Of a stretch of 64,000 nt of DNA, positions 45,001-56,074 are shown piece by piece. The position numbers were made by a program, and so were the translations under genes. Where the stretch lies: positions 243,943 to 307,942 of the forward strand of contig JBBHKE010002073.1 in assembly GCA_037447655.1 (NCBI GenBank), written 5' to 3'. This DNA is from Zygnema cylindricum. Taxonomy: Eukaryota; Streptophyta; Zygnematophyceae; Zygnematales; Zygnemataceae. The notes beneath the pieces are model-generated. The model was not told the origin of the DNA and did no database searches. It was given only the letters and a program-made list of their open reading frames with translations. Within the stretch, counting starts at the first letter, position 1, and the number at the start of each line of letters is the position of its first letter.

Positions 45001-46042
45001 GACTGAGCTACCACCTTTTGTTGTTTGCTGCTCCAATAGCAAGCACTTTCCCCAACATACAACACATACACAGAAGTGCATCTTCTCATAAGTGCATCAC
45101 CATAACTTGCATCACTCCAAGTAGTGATATTAGTGTGCTCCCCTCCCAAATGCAACCATACTTCTCTGGTTCCCACCAGATATCTCATGACTCTTTTGGC
45201 TGCCTCCTAGTCTCTTTTCCTAGGATCATTAAGACTCCTAGTGAGTACTCCAACTGTTGCTTCTATGTCCGGTCTAGTACAGTTCATGAAGTATATTAGA
45301 CTTCCTACAACCTACCTGTAAGGAATAGTTTTCATAAACTCTCTCTCTCTGCTGGACTAATTTGATCATCTAGAATTATCACTCCACCTTCTACACTTCT
45401 ATCACTTACTTTGTTCAAGTCCATGAGAATGGTACAACTCTTTGCCTTTTCTATCTGGAATTTCTTAAGCATATTACCTATTGCTTCTTTCTGAGTAAGT
45501 CTAATGATCCTTTTCCCCCTATCTCTCTCAATTTGGATTCCCAAAATATACCTTACCTCTCTTAAATCCTTCATGTCAAATTTGCTTCTAAGATCTTTCG
45601 TTAATTTATTGATCTTTTCCAAAGACTTACTTAACACCAGCAGATCATCCACATAAATTGCAATAAAAATCACACCATTTTCATCTTCAAACATATAGAT
45701 AGTATGGTGAGAGCTGATCCGGATACATCCGTGTCCGATGAGAAACTCATCTAATTTCTTATTCCAATCTGAAGGAGCCTGCTTCAGTTCATATGAGGAC
45801 TTTATGAGCCTGCAGACTTTGCTCTCTTCTCCGTCCTCCACAAACCCCTGTGGTTGCCGCATGAAAATTTCTTCCTCTAACTCACCATTAAGAAAGGCTA
45901 TCTTAATATCCATCTTGTGTATTTCCATGTCTTCCGCTACTGGTAGACGGAGGAGAATCTTTACTGATGGGAAGCGAACAACTTGGGCAAAAGTCTCCTC
46001 ATAATCAATCCCCTCTTTCTGGGTGAACCCTTTTGCTACCAA
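45001..46042 (-). pseudogene. Element C RT and RNase H, N-terminal part
   Basis: 46042-45332 is a 236-codon frame of reverse transcriptase, the longest in this element. It has VAKGFTQKEGIDYEETFA, HKMDIKIAFLNGELEEEIF, the catalytic FIAIYVDDLLVLS, and DLREVRYILGIQIERDRG. RNase H begins at 45300 with YFMNCTRPDIEA, LRYLVGTREVWLHLGG, TTWSDASYG and ACYWSSKQQKVVAQS. It stops at the insertion of element D. Confidence 0.9.
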
Positions 46043-47200
46043 TCAAGCCTTATATCTCTCAATGGTATTATCTGGGTTTAGTTTTGGTTTAAACACCCAT
46101 TTACAGCCAATCGGTTTTTTTGTCTGGAGGACAACCGCTAATTCCCAAGTATTTGCTTCCATGATGGAGGTCATCTCATCATTTATGGCTCTAATCCATC
46201 TGTCTTTCTCCAGACTGTTCACTGCCTCTGAGTATGACTGAGGCTCATCTAGGTGAGATAGCTTAGTTACCTTGTGAGCGGCCTTCTTTTCTTGTATCCT
46301 TTTGCTGGTAATTCTCCCTCCCTCAAACTCCGAAGCTGGAATGGAGGGAAGTCTTGGATTTCTCCTTACTGTCTCATTAGCTCCCCTATCCATGGAAGCC
46401 GATTCCGGTTCCTCCTCTTTTGTCTCCTCAAAGTCCATAGGAATATGTGAGGTTCCCAGAAGATCTCTTGTATCGTAGATCTCCCCTGAATCTGCAATCA
46501 CTGTTTCACTCATGTCCCTTTCGGGAAAGACAGAGTCCTCTACACTTTTGGACTCAAATATGATTCTTATCTTCTTGGTATATTTGAAGGGGTCAAGTGA
46601 CTTCCCTCCATTCATGACAACTAGGTGTTTGACCAAAATGATATTTTTCTTTGCTAAGTCATAGATTCTATATCGCTTGACATCCTCATCATATCCTACA
46701 ACGTATCCAGGTTTTCCCTTAGCATCTAGTTTCCAGTTTTACCTATCCGTGTGAAGACTGTATACTTGGCTACCGAATACTTTAAGGTGAGAGATATCTG
46801 GTTTCCTTCCAACCCATCTCTCATAAGGTGTCATTCCTTTTACAGTTGAGGTAAAGACTCTACTCTTAATGTAGTTGGCACAGTTCATGGCTTCAGCCCA
46901 AAATCTCTTTCCTATTTTCTTGTCGGCCAACATATTGCATACACTATCTCCTAGTGTTCGGTTCAACCTCTCAGCTACCCAAATTTGTTTCGGGTTACAT
47001 GGTACGGTTTTCTGGTTGTTGAACTCCCTCATCTTTCAAGTATTCCTCAAACTGGTTAGAGGTATATTCCCCCCCATTATCACTCCTTATTCTCTTAATG
47101 GGGGTTCCATGTAACTTCTCACTCCAAGCTTTATATTCTTTGAAGTAAGTTGGTGTTTCATACTTTGTTTTTAGGAAGTAGACTCAAGAGTATCTAGACT
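46043..47200 (-). pseudogene. Element C integrase
   Basis: 47032-46739 carries the integrase core end, VAERLNRTLGDSVCNMLADK and KIGKRFWAEAMNCANYIKSR. 46636-46043 has the C-terminal part and an acidic linker leading to the RT start KKPIGCKWVFKPKLNPDNTI. The catalytic core between 47200 and 47040 is broken: the DNGGEY region is still recognisable in another frame. Confidence 0.85.
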
Positions 47201-48104
47201 AGTCATCAGTTATTGTCAACATAAACCTTTTTCCTTGGACCGAAGGTACTTTTGCAGGTCCTCGGATATGTGTGTGGACCACATCTAGTACTTTCTCACC
47301 CCTATATGTGGCGGCTTTGGGAAAGGGAAGTCTGTGAGCCTTACTTTGAGCACAGCCACTACAATCATCCACCATTTCATTATCCCCAAACTGAATGCCT
47401 TTTACTATACCAAGCTTATTCATTTCCCTTAGCCTATCAAAATGCACATGCCCCAACCGCTTATGCCAAATCATCAACTTTGAAACACCAACATAGTAAG
47501 CATTCTTTTTTTTATTACTTAGGTTAAGTCTAAACATTTCTTGGCTACCCTTATCTGTCGTGAAGTAGGCTTCATCCCCAAACTTAGGTGTAAAATCTCC
47601 CTTTCTAGTGAATGTATCAATCTCTTTATCATCTAACACTAACGTAGAGACAAGATTTTTACTCAGTTGAGGAATGAAGAGTAAATCTGAGAAGGTGAGT
47701 ATATAAGTCTTACCCTCCACTAAGACTTTCAGATCTACCGGCCCCACTATATCTGTAGTAGCCACTCTCCCATCCCATACTCTATCTCTACAGTATGGAT
47801 CTTTCTTAGCTTCGTAAAGAGGTGCTTATCACGGCACATATCCATGGATGCACCTGAGTCGATGATCCATCCTTCCTGTGGAGCTTCTCGAATTGCTCCG
47901 AGGGCACAATTCTGTTTCCGGGGGATCTCCTTCTCCTCTAGACTCTCGTCAAGAAAAAGCTCCCCATCCTCCTCCACGGAGGACTCGTCCTTGGTCTCTC
48001 CTTTCACTTTTGTGACCACAAGTGCCTTCTTCTTCCCTCCTGAAGAACTCCCTCCACGGTTCTCTTCGAGCCTAAGCTTTGACAGCTTGACACAATCCGC
48101 TATG
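47199..48104 (-). pseudogene. Element C protease and pre-integrase
   Basis: 48019-47747 includes the acidic gag tail and the protease site WIIDSGASMDMC with an intact catalytic Asp. After a frameshift, 47765-47199 continues with YILTFSDLLFIPQLSKNLVS, MIWHKRLGHVHFDRLREM and DDCSGCAQSKAHRLPFP. The first integrase motif is altered (VVHTHIRGP instead of a D-W pair), so it would be inactive. Confidence 0.87.
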
Positions 48105-49519
48105 TGTTGTTCTTTAGTCTACAATAGACCCCAGAAGCGACCCAAACTATCAACCGTAAAGCTAAGCAAATATAGTCCAATGAACAATCCTTTGAAATGA
48201 ATGCCCTCCAAACAAATGAATGCATTCCCAGATGCATTACTAAAAAATCCCCATCAGACACACCATAGGTTTCCCAAAAAGACACAGGCTAGACACACCA
48301 TAGGTTTGCAAACCTACACCGGTTCCTCATAGATCAGACACACAATAGGTCCGCGAATCTGTGACCATTTCACACAGACCAAACACCCGTGGGTTTGCAA
48401 ATCTGTGGAAAACCTAAGACCACCCTAGGACAAATGCATACACAGGTGCATTACACAAAAAGACAAATACATGCACAATGCATGACCAACAAACACAAAA
48501 ATAACATATATAAATAATAATAAATTAATGCCATCCCACATAACCAAATATATAATCACATAATTAGATGTATCACTTAAGTGCATGACCTAACCGGCAA
48601 CCCTAAAAGACTACATCTTCGGTCCCTACTTTTCATGCTAAGCATTGATTCCAAACGCTTACAAAGCTCATAGCTATATATACACTTGTAAGCTGTCAGC
48701 CAATCATGTAACTGTCACTAAGTCCTGTTTAAGGGTAATAAACTACTACTAAGAGTAATTTAATTGTAAGCGTACACCTGAGAGTCAAACAATCATAAGC
48801 GTACACTTGTCAACAATTATAACACTTCACATACACTAGTTAAACAGTCGAAACCCTAACCCACTAAATAACACCTCACAAAAACATAAACCTTTGTAAA
48901 ATAGCGGCAGACGTCGTCCGCCGTCAAATGTAAGATAATCCACTTGCCGAAATGAAACCAAACAATCCAAATTCCTTTTCGTACAGAAACCGCGTCCACT
49001 TCAATAAATGCGGCTTGTCACATATAAGGTACATGTCATTTTGCCACACCTGCCGCCCGTCGCAAATAAAGTACACCTGTCCAAAATAGATACGACGTAC
49101 TGGCCGCGTCCCTTTTTCATTAATGCGCCTGTTACATTATGTCTCGTACTGCCGACGTACATTTTTTAACACTTCAAATATTTCAAGTCGGATCGCTTCG
49201 CGATCCACCGTCCATTTATATTACTCATTCCGCGCCACTCAAACAATCCTTTACGTCCCTTTTAAATTTATCCGTACATTTACTCCCCCAATTTATGAAA
49301 CCATGCGAGCCTCCACGCAACACTTGGTAAACATGTACGCACTAAAACCCGCGTACACACGAAACATCCCCCTTACACAAACTCTTATGGCTGATATGGT
49401 TGCTCTGATCGGTCAGCGCAGCTGCAATATTAGAGCAGCGCAGCTACGATGTCAAACTAGCCCAACATGGCAGTATAGCAACGTGATATACAGAGGACTA
49501 AAGGTTTCGAAAAACAACA
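48105..49519. mobile_element. Solo LTR of an unrecognised family inside element C gag
   Basis: The 1415-bp unit starts TGTTGTTC and ends AACAACA. It is flanked by CTATG (48100-48104) and TTATG (49520-49524), a 4-of-5 match. On both sides the gag zinc-knuckle codons of element C join when it is removed. It has no gag or pol. At 48265-48415 it contains four imperfect units built on AGACACACCATAGGTTTGC. The open frame at 49123-49551 crosses its right border and is not a gene. Orientation cannot be set. Confidence 0.75.
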
Positions 49520-49524
49520 TTATG

Positions 49525-49691
49525 AAGTGTCCCGACTTTTTGCAAAAGTGAAAAAGATCTTTGGGGGCCTCGGTCCTCCAGACTTATCTCTCTCTCAATT
49601 GTACTATTTCTTCGGATCCTTCCCCCACCGGTTAGCTCCTACAGCTAGAGCTTGGATGCTCTATCCTACTCTCCTAATCTCCATTGTGTTC
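49525..49691 (-). pseudogene. Element C gag, zinc-knuckle region
   Basis: A short piece of gag, homologous to element B at 34080-34250, lies between two insertions. It holds the end of the knuckle and the basic stretch preceding it. Confidence 0.75.
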
Positions 49692-51399
49692 TCTTGAAAT
49701 TTATGTATTTTCTACGTCTGCATTGGAAAAATAAATAGAGTAAGTCAGCGAAGGCAGACTGCTTCTCGCTCAACTCTCTCCAGTCACCATACTTGTTGCA
49801 GTCACTGAAGACCAGAGAGAGAGCTAGAGCCATGGCTGTCTAAAGAGGATAGGCTAATTCGTAGTTTGTACCAAAAGAGGACTGCCAGAAACCGGATTTG
49901 ATTCTGGTACCTACCATCCTTAATAGCGGTTAGCTTTAGCCTATAGCTTAGAGTCAATGAAAAACATCACGATAAGTAATTGAAGGCACCACTTAAGCCC
50001 AATTACAAATATATGTTGTTGGCGCAATGTTGGAAAATCAAACCTAAACAACTAGTCGAAATCGGGAGGTTATTTTGTTGACGAGCGACCGACCCCTCCA
50101 AAAGATACAAATCTCATGACCAACAAGGCGGCGAAGCACACCCAAAATATTAATGTCAAAATCTTGAAAAGAAAGCAAAAATGAAACCATTAGTGGCAGA
50201 TTTCACGCAAGATAGAGAGGGCGTTAAACAAAACCAGTGATCGAGCTTGCAAACGCCAATTGTGAGTTCTAAAATTTAGGATGGTCGTCACCATGGGGAG
50301 GTCTTCTAAAAAAGCATTTGAAATTTATGTATTTTCTAAGTCTGTATTGGAAAAATAAATAGAGTGTTGGAAAAAGGTAATTAATAGTTCTCTTCTATAT
50401 TTGAGTTAGAATGTAAAAAGAAAGAAAGAGAGGACCAAAGGCATGCCATGGCTGTTGCGTCATTTAGAAGGAGGCAGAATGAATTTACTAGTTTTAGCAG
50501 AATACAACCTCTGGCCGGAATTGAACGGGGGTCTGCAGAATACTATGTAGACCAATGCCTTATCCACTAAGGCACTAACGAAACGATACACATGAAATGT
50601 TTCACGCATATATATTTATTGATCTATAGGACTAATTCGCAGCAGACTAACGAAAACGCGCATTAATCAATTCATGCATGGAAGCGAATCGAAGCCGTAT
50701 AAATAGAACAGATCGGACGACCACCATTACAGCCGCCGCCCACAATAAGCTTTCGGCGGCCTTTAGGGATAGCGTCACACGGTGCCACGTGGTGCCACAT
50801 AATTTAATACCGGAGAAGATGGGAGAAGGAACTATGGCTCTCGATTTGGCAGATGTCACCTTGTAGACCATGTTTACAATGGCCGTACAATAAGTACATC
50901 ACCCATCGTACCTTCTTGTACTATATAGTGTTCCTATTCGACTAGGGTTTAGTAGTAGGTAGTTGTGAGTAAGCAGACCAAGACTTAGTGATATTTAGGT
51001 ACCTCTCTCTAAGAGAGCTTGTAACTATAAAGGTCATCTTTGACTAGCCATAACTTAATGCTCGGGTGAGAAAATTCAGTGATTCTTTTTGCTACGGACT
51101 CGGGGGAGTCCAAGCTACACAGGGTTGTAGTAGTCTGAGTCTTTGAGTGCCAGGGTGGCACTTATTCAGTGAGAAAGTCAAAGTGGGGAATATTGTCTAA
51201 AACACATATTCAAGCTTTGCATTCTGTGGTGGAACTGAGCACACAGAAGGTCTTCTCTTCACTAGGGTGAAGGTGTATTGGGGTTTTGATTATCAAGGGA
51301 TCATTTATTTGGGTTTATATCAACTTGGATTCGACACTATCTAGATTAGCTTCTTTTGGATTTGCGAATTCTGCGGGCAATGGAGCCCATAGAATTTCA
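49692..51399 (+). mobile_element. E-family LTR insertion in element C gag, with target duplication
   Basis: TGTTC lies on both sides (49687-49691 and 51400-51404). The 1.7-kb unit ends with the E-type LTR terminus GGAGCCCATAGAATTTCA. Its first 45 bases recur at about 50318, so the left 630 bases are an extra segment between two copies of the LTR start. From 50318 to 51399 it aligns with the E1 LTR at 53855-54947. It holds a GTAC cluster at 50884-50926 and an antisense tRNA-like sequence at 50510-50580. Confidence 0.8.
50510..50580 (-). ncRNA. Antisense tRNA-like sequence in the E-type LTR
   Basis: On the minus strand GTGCCTTAGTGGATAAGGC forms a D arm with box A character, similar to plant tRNA-Arg D arms. 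It is followed by a paired GGTCT/AGACC and then CGTTCAATTCC, a box B-like T arm. The acceptor stem is not intact. It is degenerate relative to a tRNA. Confidence 0.45.
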
Positions 51400-51404
51400 T
51401 GTTC

Positions 51405-52125
51405 CCTTGTAGAAGTATCATCAGTACCAGTGTGTTCCACTTCCATGAACTGTCAGTCATTTCCTTTCGTACTCGTCGGGTACCTTCATGATGAGAGTGT
51501 TAACTTTCATCTTCATTGTACCTATCCACTTAGCACTCTCCATTTCCATACACAAACAAAAGAGATCATTACAGTAGTCTAACATCTTTCCCCATTTGTA
51601 AGTATAATTCCCTAACTTTTGTTCGGCCAACCGGAGCTCCTGAATAGTACCAGCTCTATAGATTTCCACCAAACTCACCCACAACTCCTCGGCTTTGTAA
51701 ATGTGAAGAGGGGGGGTTGCCAACGCCAGAGTGAGGTGTCTTAGAATGAATTTTTGGCAGCATGTTGATGTCTTCCCACGTTGGGGTATCGTTCTACGCA
51801 GTTTTCACGGCCGTCGCTCCTTGTGTCGTGGTAATAGGACCGATAGGAGTAAGAGGTGTCTCCTTCTCTTTCCCCTTTTTGGACACAATGCTGTCCCCAT
51901 CATCTGCCTCCTCTGCAGCGGTAGATGCTACTACAGGAAACCTTATTCCACTAAATCGTGAAGGAGTTCCCTACTGTGGACGTTTCACTTGTCCAGTAAC
52001 AATACCCCGGTATCGTTTTTCGCACAAAGCCCTGTCATCATGGCTTCCTAATAGACAAACCTAGATCCATTGAAGATGGGCACCCGAGAGGGTGGGCCCA
52101 TAACGTGCAATTTTGTGTCCTCCAT
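51405..52125 (-). pseudogene. Element C gag, N-terminal part
   Basis: The ATG at 52125 lies 20 bases inside the 5' LTR. The frame crosses the primer site (HVMGPPSRVPIF). Degenerate sequence follows, then 51723-51457 with the capsid-like AEELWVSLVEIYRAGTIQEL and MESAKWIGTMKMKVNTLIMK. It continues past the LTR insertion at 49692-51399. Confidence 0.82.
52091..52105 (-). other. Half-tRNA-type primer-binding site of element C
   Basis: CGTTATGGGCCCACC follows the 5' LTR on the minus strand and matches 14 of 15 bases of the complement of the initiator tRNA-Met anticodon region. Confidence 0.7.
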
Positions 52126-52648
52126 TGGACTATAAAATTCAGGAAGCCTTTAGGTAGTTTTTATCTAACCCACTTTCAGCCAAAACCACTGTTGCCCAAG
52201 CTGACAAATTGACAATTTGACTGCACCCATCTGCAAGGTGGTCTCGTTTGAGTCCGGAGCAAGCAAAATCATTGAAAACAACCAATCAGCCGATAAGTTA
52301 TGAGGTGGCAAATATGCCAAATTATACAAAACTCTCAAAGAGAGAGTTGACTGTCTAAAAAGATGTTAAGTCCTAACCCCTCTCACAATCCCTCTCTACT
52401 GCAGTACGAACCAATGAAATAACTATACAGTACAAAAAGGTACTACGGTCGAAGTTCTTTCTGTACGGCCTATGTAAGACAAGGCCACTGAGTGGACGCG
52501 TGTCAACCTTCCACTTGTCCGTACGTTCCCTGGGATTCCTACGACCAAATGTAATCCCTCCACGTGGCGCAAGGTCATGCCACGTCCAAAAACGCCAAAG
52601 TGACCATTTCGCGATCCCGGTAGCGATATATAACGTTGGATAAAAATC
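52106..52648 (-). repeat. Element C 5' LTR, truncated
   Basis: It aligns with the first 540 bases (plus-strand order) of the 3' LTR at 36737-37737, with the GTAC cluster at 52402-52480. It is cut where the E1 gag begins, at 52648/52649. Confidence 0.85.
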
Positions 52649-52651
52649 ACT

Positions 52652-53335
52652 TTGGAGCTTCGTAGGGGAAGTGACAGGGTGACTGCATTTACAGTTGGTG
52701 GTGATTGGCGGAAGCGTGATGAGAGGAAAAACTGTGTCGAGCGGAAGCGTGATGAGAGGAAGAAAGACAAAGGTAAACCTTATCGGAACTTTGGTGGAAA
52801 GAGAGGGAGAGGAAAAGAAAGTGGAGCCTTGAAAAGGGGGGTTTGCTTCTTTTGTAGGGAACCGGGTCATTATATGGAGGAATGCCCTTGTTTGGAAGAA
52901 CTTAGAAGTTGGAATGTGGATGAGGAGAAAGAAAAGAAAGAGCAGAAAGAGGATAAAGTAATCATAGAGCTTCTCCACATCGGTAGAATGGAGAAGAGAG
53001 AAAAGTACACAAAAATTCCACCAAAGCAACAGTGTGCTTTTGGAGGTATAAGGGAAATAAAGGGAAGGGAGGTACTTAAAAGAGTTAGACATGATGTGGA
53101 TGTCAAGGAGTATAGAAAGTCAGATCTACAATCTATAATTGAAAAAGGGAAAAATTTAAATAATGAGGATAATTTTATAGATATTTTGGAAACAGAAAAC
53201 TGGTCAGAAACGGAGACCTCAACGGATTCCGAGGAAAGGGGAGAAGTAAATCTAGAGGGGGTTTTAAAAGATAGGGGAGAAGAGGAATATTTGATGAAAG
53301 GTTTAGGGGAGGAGAAATATTTTTATTGGGAATAA
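52652..53335 (+). CDS. E1 gag C-terminal half with intact zinc knuckle
   Basis: A 227-codon open frame. It is basic and rich in Arg-Lys repeats near the start (DERKKDKGKPYRNFGGKRGR). A perfect CX2CX4HX4C knuckle follows, CFFCREPGHYMEEC, near 52845-52890. A long acidic region ends GEEEYLMKGLGEEKY. The 5' part of gag is lost by truncation, so the first ATG is not the true start. A gag of this kind would bind RNA and assemble particles. The unusually long acidic tail continues where protease would normally begin. The preserved frame contrasts with the shattered pol genes of elements A-D. Confidence 0.75.
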   Translation: MELRRGSDRVTAFTVGGDWRKRDERKNCVERKRDERKKDKGKPYRNFGGKRGRGKESGALKRGVCFFCREPGHYMEECPCLEELRSWNVDEEKEKKEQKEDKVIIELLHIGRMEKREKYTKIPPKQQCAFGGIREIKGREVLKRVRHDVDVKEYRKSDLQSIIEKGKNLNNEDNFIDILETENWSETETSTDSEERGEVNLEGVLKDRGEEEYLMKGLGEEKYFYWE

Positions 53336-53397
53336 AAATAGAAAATGATAGCGAAAAGTTTTCCTTGGGAGAGAGTGAGGAAAAGTGAGAAAATGGG

Positions 53398-53841
53398 GTG
53401 AGTATCATAGATAAAAATATGAGTACGGAAGACGTAGATCTTGTGAGAAACTTAGTGGGGACACTTATTTTTTGGGAAAATTTGGGGGGTGATGGAGATG
53501 ACATCACTAATGGGAGTGATGGCATTTATGAAGGTGTGCTTGTAAAAGGGTTAGCATCTCGGTGTGTGTTGCAGATTGGAGATAGGGCTGGCTGTTTGAA
53601 TTGCAAGAGGGAAATTAGATTTAGTGTGGATGGAAAAAAGATGAGGTGGATAAAATCTTTTCTCGAAATTATAAAAAATGACATGCAAAATAAAATGTGT
53701 GATGTAATTATTATTTCGGCTCACATGAGACACTTCTTTAAATACGAGGGTATTCACTTAAAGTTTTATAAGGAGAAAAGAAAGAAGAAAAAGAAAAGAA
53801 AAAAAAAGTGTTTAGTGGGAGTTGAAAAGAAAGTAGACTAG
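53398..53841 (+). pseudogene. E1 relic RNase H domain
   Basis: The frame aligns with copia RNase H of elements A, C and D. RNLVGTLIFWENLGG corresponds to RYLVGTREVWLHLGG, NGSDGIYEGVLVKG to TWSDASYGDAL, RWIKSFLEIIKNDM to MWVKFLLQELGYM, and HFFKYEGIHLKF to HFKAKHVDIRLSF. The first catalytic Asp is kept (GSDG). The catalytic Glu block and the CDNQA block are changed or missing, so enzymatic activity is unlikely. It ends in a Lys-rich tail before the 3' LTR. Confidence 0.75.
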
Positions 53842-53854
53842 AAAATAATGGGAG

Positions 53855-54947
53855 TGTTGAAATTTATGTATTTTCTAGGTCTGTATTGGAAATATAAATA
53901 GAGTGTTGGAAAAAGGTAGTTAATAGTTCACTTCTATATTTGAGTTAGAAGGTAAAAAGAGAGAAAGAGAGGACCAAAGGCAGGCCATGGCTGCTGCGTC
54001 ATTTAGAAGGAGGAAGAATGAATTAGAAGGTATTTTACTAGTTTTAGCAAAATACAACCTCTAGCCGGAATTGAACCGGGGTCTGAATACTATGTGGACC
54101 CATGCCTTATCCATTAAGGCATTAACGAAACGATACACATGAAATGTTTCACGCATATATATTTATTGATCTATAGGACTAATTCGCAGCAGACTAACGA
54201 AAACGCACATTAATCAATTCATGCATGGAAGCGAATCGAAGCTGTATAAATACAACAGATCGGGCGACCACCATTACAACCGCCACCCACAATAAGGTTT
54301 CGACCGCCTTTGGGGATACGTCACACGGTGCCACGTGGTGCCACATAATTTAATACCGGAGAAGATGGGAGGAGGAACTATGGCTCTCGATTTGGCAGAT
54401 GTCACATTGTAGACCTTGTCGTACAATGGACGTACAATAAGTACATCGCCCATTGTACCTTCTTGTACTTTATAGTGTTCCTATTGGACTAGGGTTTAGT
54501 AGTAGGTAGTCGTGAGTAGGCAGACCAAGACTTAGTGATATATAGGTACCTCTCTCTAAGAGAGCTTGTAACTATAAAGGTCGTCTTTGACCATCCATAA
54601 CTTAATGCTCGGGTGAGAAAATTCAGTGATTGTTTTTGCTACGGACTCAGAGGAGTCCAAGCTACACAGTGGTGTAGTCGGCCAAAGTCTTTGCGTGCTA
54701 GGGTGACACTTATTCAATGGGAAAGTCAAAGTGGGGAATATTGTCCAAAACACATAATCAAGCTTTGCATTCTGTGGTGGACCTCAGCACACAGAAGGTA
54801 TTCTCTTCACAAGGGTGAAAGTATATTGGGGTTCTGATTGTCAAGGGATCATTCATTTGGGTTTATATCAACTTGGAGGCAGCACTATCTAGAATAACTT
54901 CTTTTAGATCTGCGAATTCTGTGGGCAACGGAGCCCATAGAATTTCA
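53855..54947 (+). repeat. E1 3' LTR
   Basis: 1093 bp from TGTTGAAATTTATG to AGAATTTCA. It has the antisense tRNA-like sequence at 54061-54130, CACGTGG near 54333, and the GTAC cluster at 54421-54470. The gag start ATGG has changed to ACGG at its right end. Confidence 0.88.
54061..54130 (-). ncRNA. Antisense tRNA-like sequence in the E1 LTR
   Basis: On the minus strand box A-like TGCCTTAATGG (54121-54111) and consensus box B GGTTCAATTCC (54077-54067) are 44 bases apart, as in an intronless tRNA gene. GCCT/AGGC makes a D stem and CCGG/CCGG a T stem. The anticodon arm is enlarged and the acceptor does not pair. A T4 run follows. It could still recruit Pol III; this is untested. Confidence 0.5.
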
Positions 54948-55719
54948 AAAGCATCTCGTGATATTTGAGTGTTTTCTAGGTCTGTTTGAGTATAGCAAAA
55001 AGATTAGAGGTAGTCTGCCTCTAACTCCCTTCTCGAAGCCCCCACACTTGTCGTAGTCACTTAAGGCTGGATGAGGGAGCTAGAGCAATAGATGCCTAAG
55101 CTCTCCAGAGAGACAAAGTAGATAATAGGTATGTTTACTAAACATATATTTGACGAACTTAGGAATTGATCCTGGCCCCTACCGTCCGTCAAACATCCAG
55201 CAGCCGTTTGCTTTGTCCATTTAGTCTACGACTAGTGCTATGTCATAAAAGGTTTGATAGATATTTACATAGTTACTGGTACAGTTTTCCATTTTAATGG
55301 ATTACAGTATATAGGGCATAGAAATCGTTGTACTTTTAGTACCGGACGAAATAAATAGTACGGACATTTATTCGACGGTTCACATAAAATGGCCATGTGA
55401 AATCGACGGCCGTGGTGCAAGCCGGGATTTCGAAATGGCCGCCTTGGTATTTTCGGGTGTCGCCACTCCTAATGACACGTGGCAAAATCGCACGTGGTTG
55501 CGGAATTTCTGGAGTGCAAGACAACAAGCTCGGATGTGACAGATGTCACATGTATGGCCCTGTCGTACAGATGGTGTACAGAAAGTACACCGACGCTTGT
55601 ACTTTTCTGTGCGGTAGAGCCTTGTGGTTCGTGCCGTATTTCAGTAGAAGGGGTTTTAGAGAGGGAATAAGACTTAGAATATTTCGGGTAGGTAGCGGCC
55701 TCTCCCAAAGAGCATCTTG

Positions 55720-55728
55720 TATAAAAGG
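55720..55728 (+). promoter_or_regulatory. TATA box of the E2 5' LTR
   Basis: TATAAAAGG lies about 115 bases downstream of the GTAC cluster and about 365 bases before the LTR end. The same motif is at 58749-58757 in the 3' LTR. It fits a Pol II promoter for the element transcript. Confidence 0.6.
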
Positions 55729-56074
55729 CAAACTTTGGCCAACCATAACTATTAATTCAGTGCACAATTTTCAAAGATTCTTTTTGTTGCAGACTCAAAG
55801 GAGTCCACGCTACACACGCGTGTAGTTGGTCAGAGTGTTTGCTTTCCAGGGTGGTTGCATTTCTAAGGGAAAGTCAAAGTGGGTGAATGTATCTAAGTCA
55901 CATACTCTAACTTTGCATTCTATAGTGAAACTAAGCACACATAAAGTCTTATTTTACAAGGGTGAAGCTGTAATGGGGTTTTGATTGTCAAGGGGTTAAT
56001 CATTTTGGTTTATATAAAATTGAAGTCGGCACTATCTAGATTAGCTTCTTTCGATCTGCGAATTTTGTGTGGCA

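Larger units (their letters stand above)
36737..52648 (-). mobile_element. Copia element C, split by three later insertions
   Basis: The 3' LTR is 36737-37737 (1001 bp). The 5' LTR is truncated at 52106-52648. Internal parts are 37738-38103 (RNase H end), 45001-48104 (RNase H to protease), 49525-49691 (gag) and 51405-52105 (gag start). The gaps hold element D, a solo LTR and an E-type LTR insertion. The sequences on either side of each insertion join in the correct coding order. The primer site is 52091-52105. Confidence 0.87.
52649..54947 (+). mobile_element. Non-autonomous copia element E1, 5' truncated
   Basis: It starts inside gag, has an open gag C-terminal half, then a relic RNase H, then a complete 3' LTR (53855-54947, 1093 bp; TGTTGAAATT to AATTTCA). 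A GGGAG purine tract precedes the LTR. No protease, integrase or RT lies between gag and RNase H. The same gene order and the same missing block occur in E2. Confidence 0.85.

Noticed and set aside
49123-49551. 142-codon open frame
   Set aside because: It crosses the border of the solo LTR at 49519 into gag of element C on the wrong strand and has no domain.
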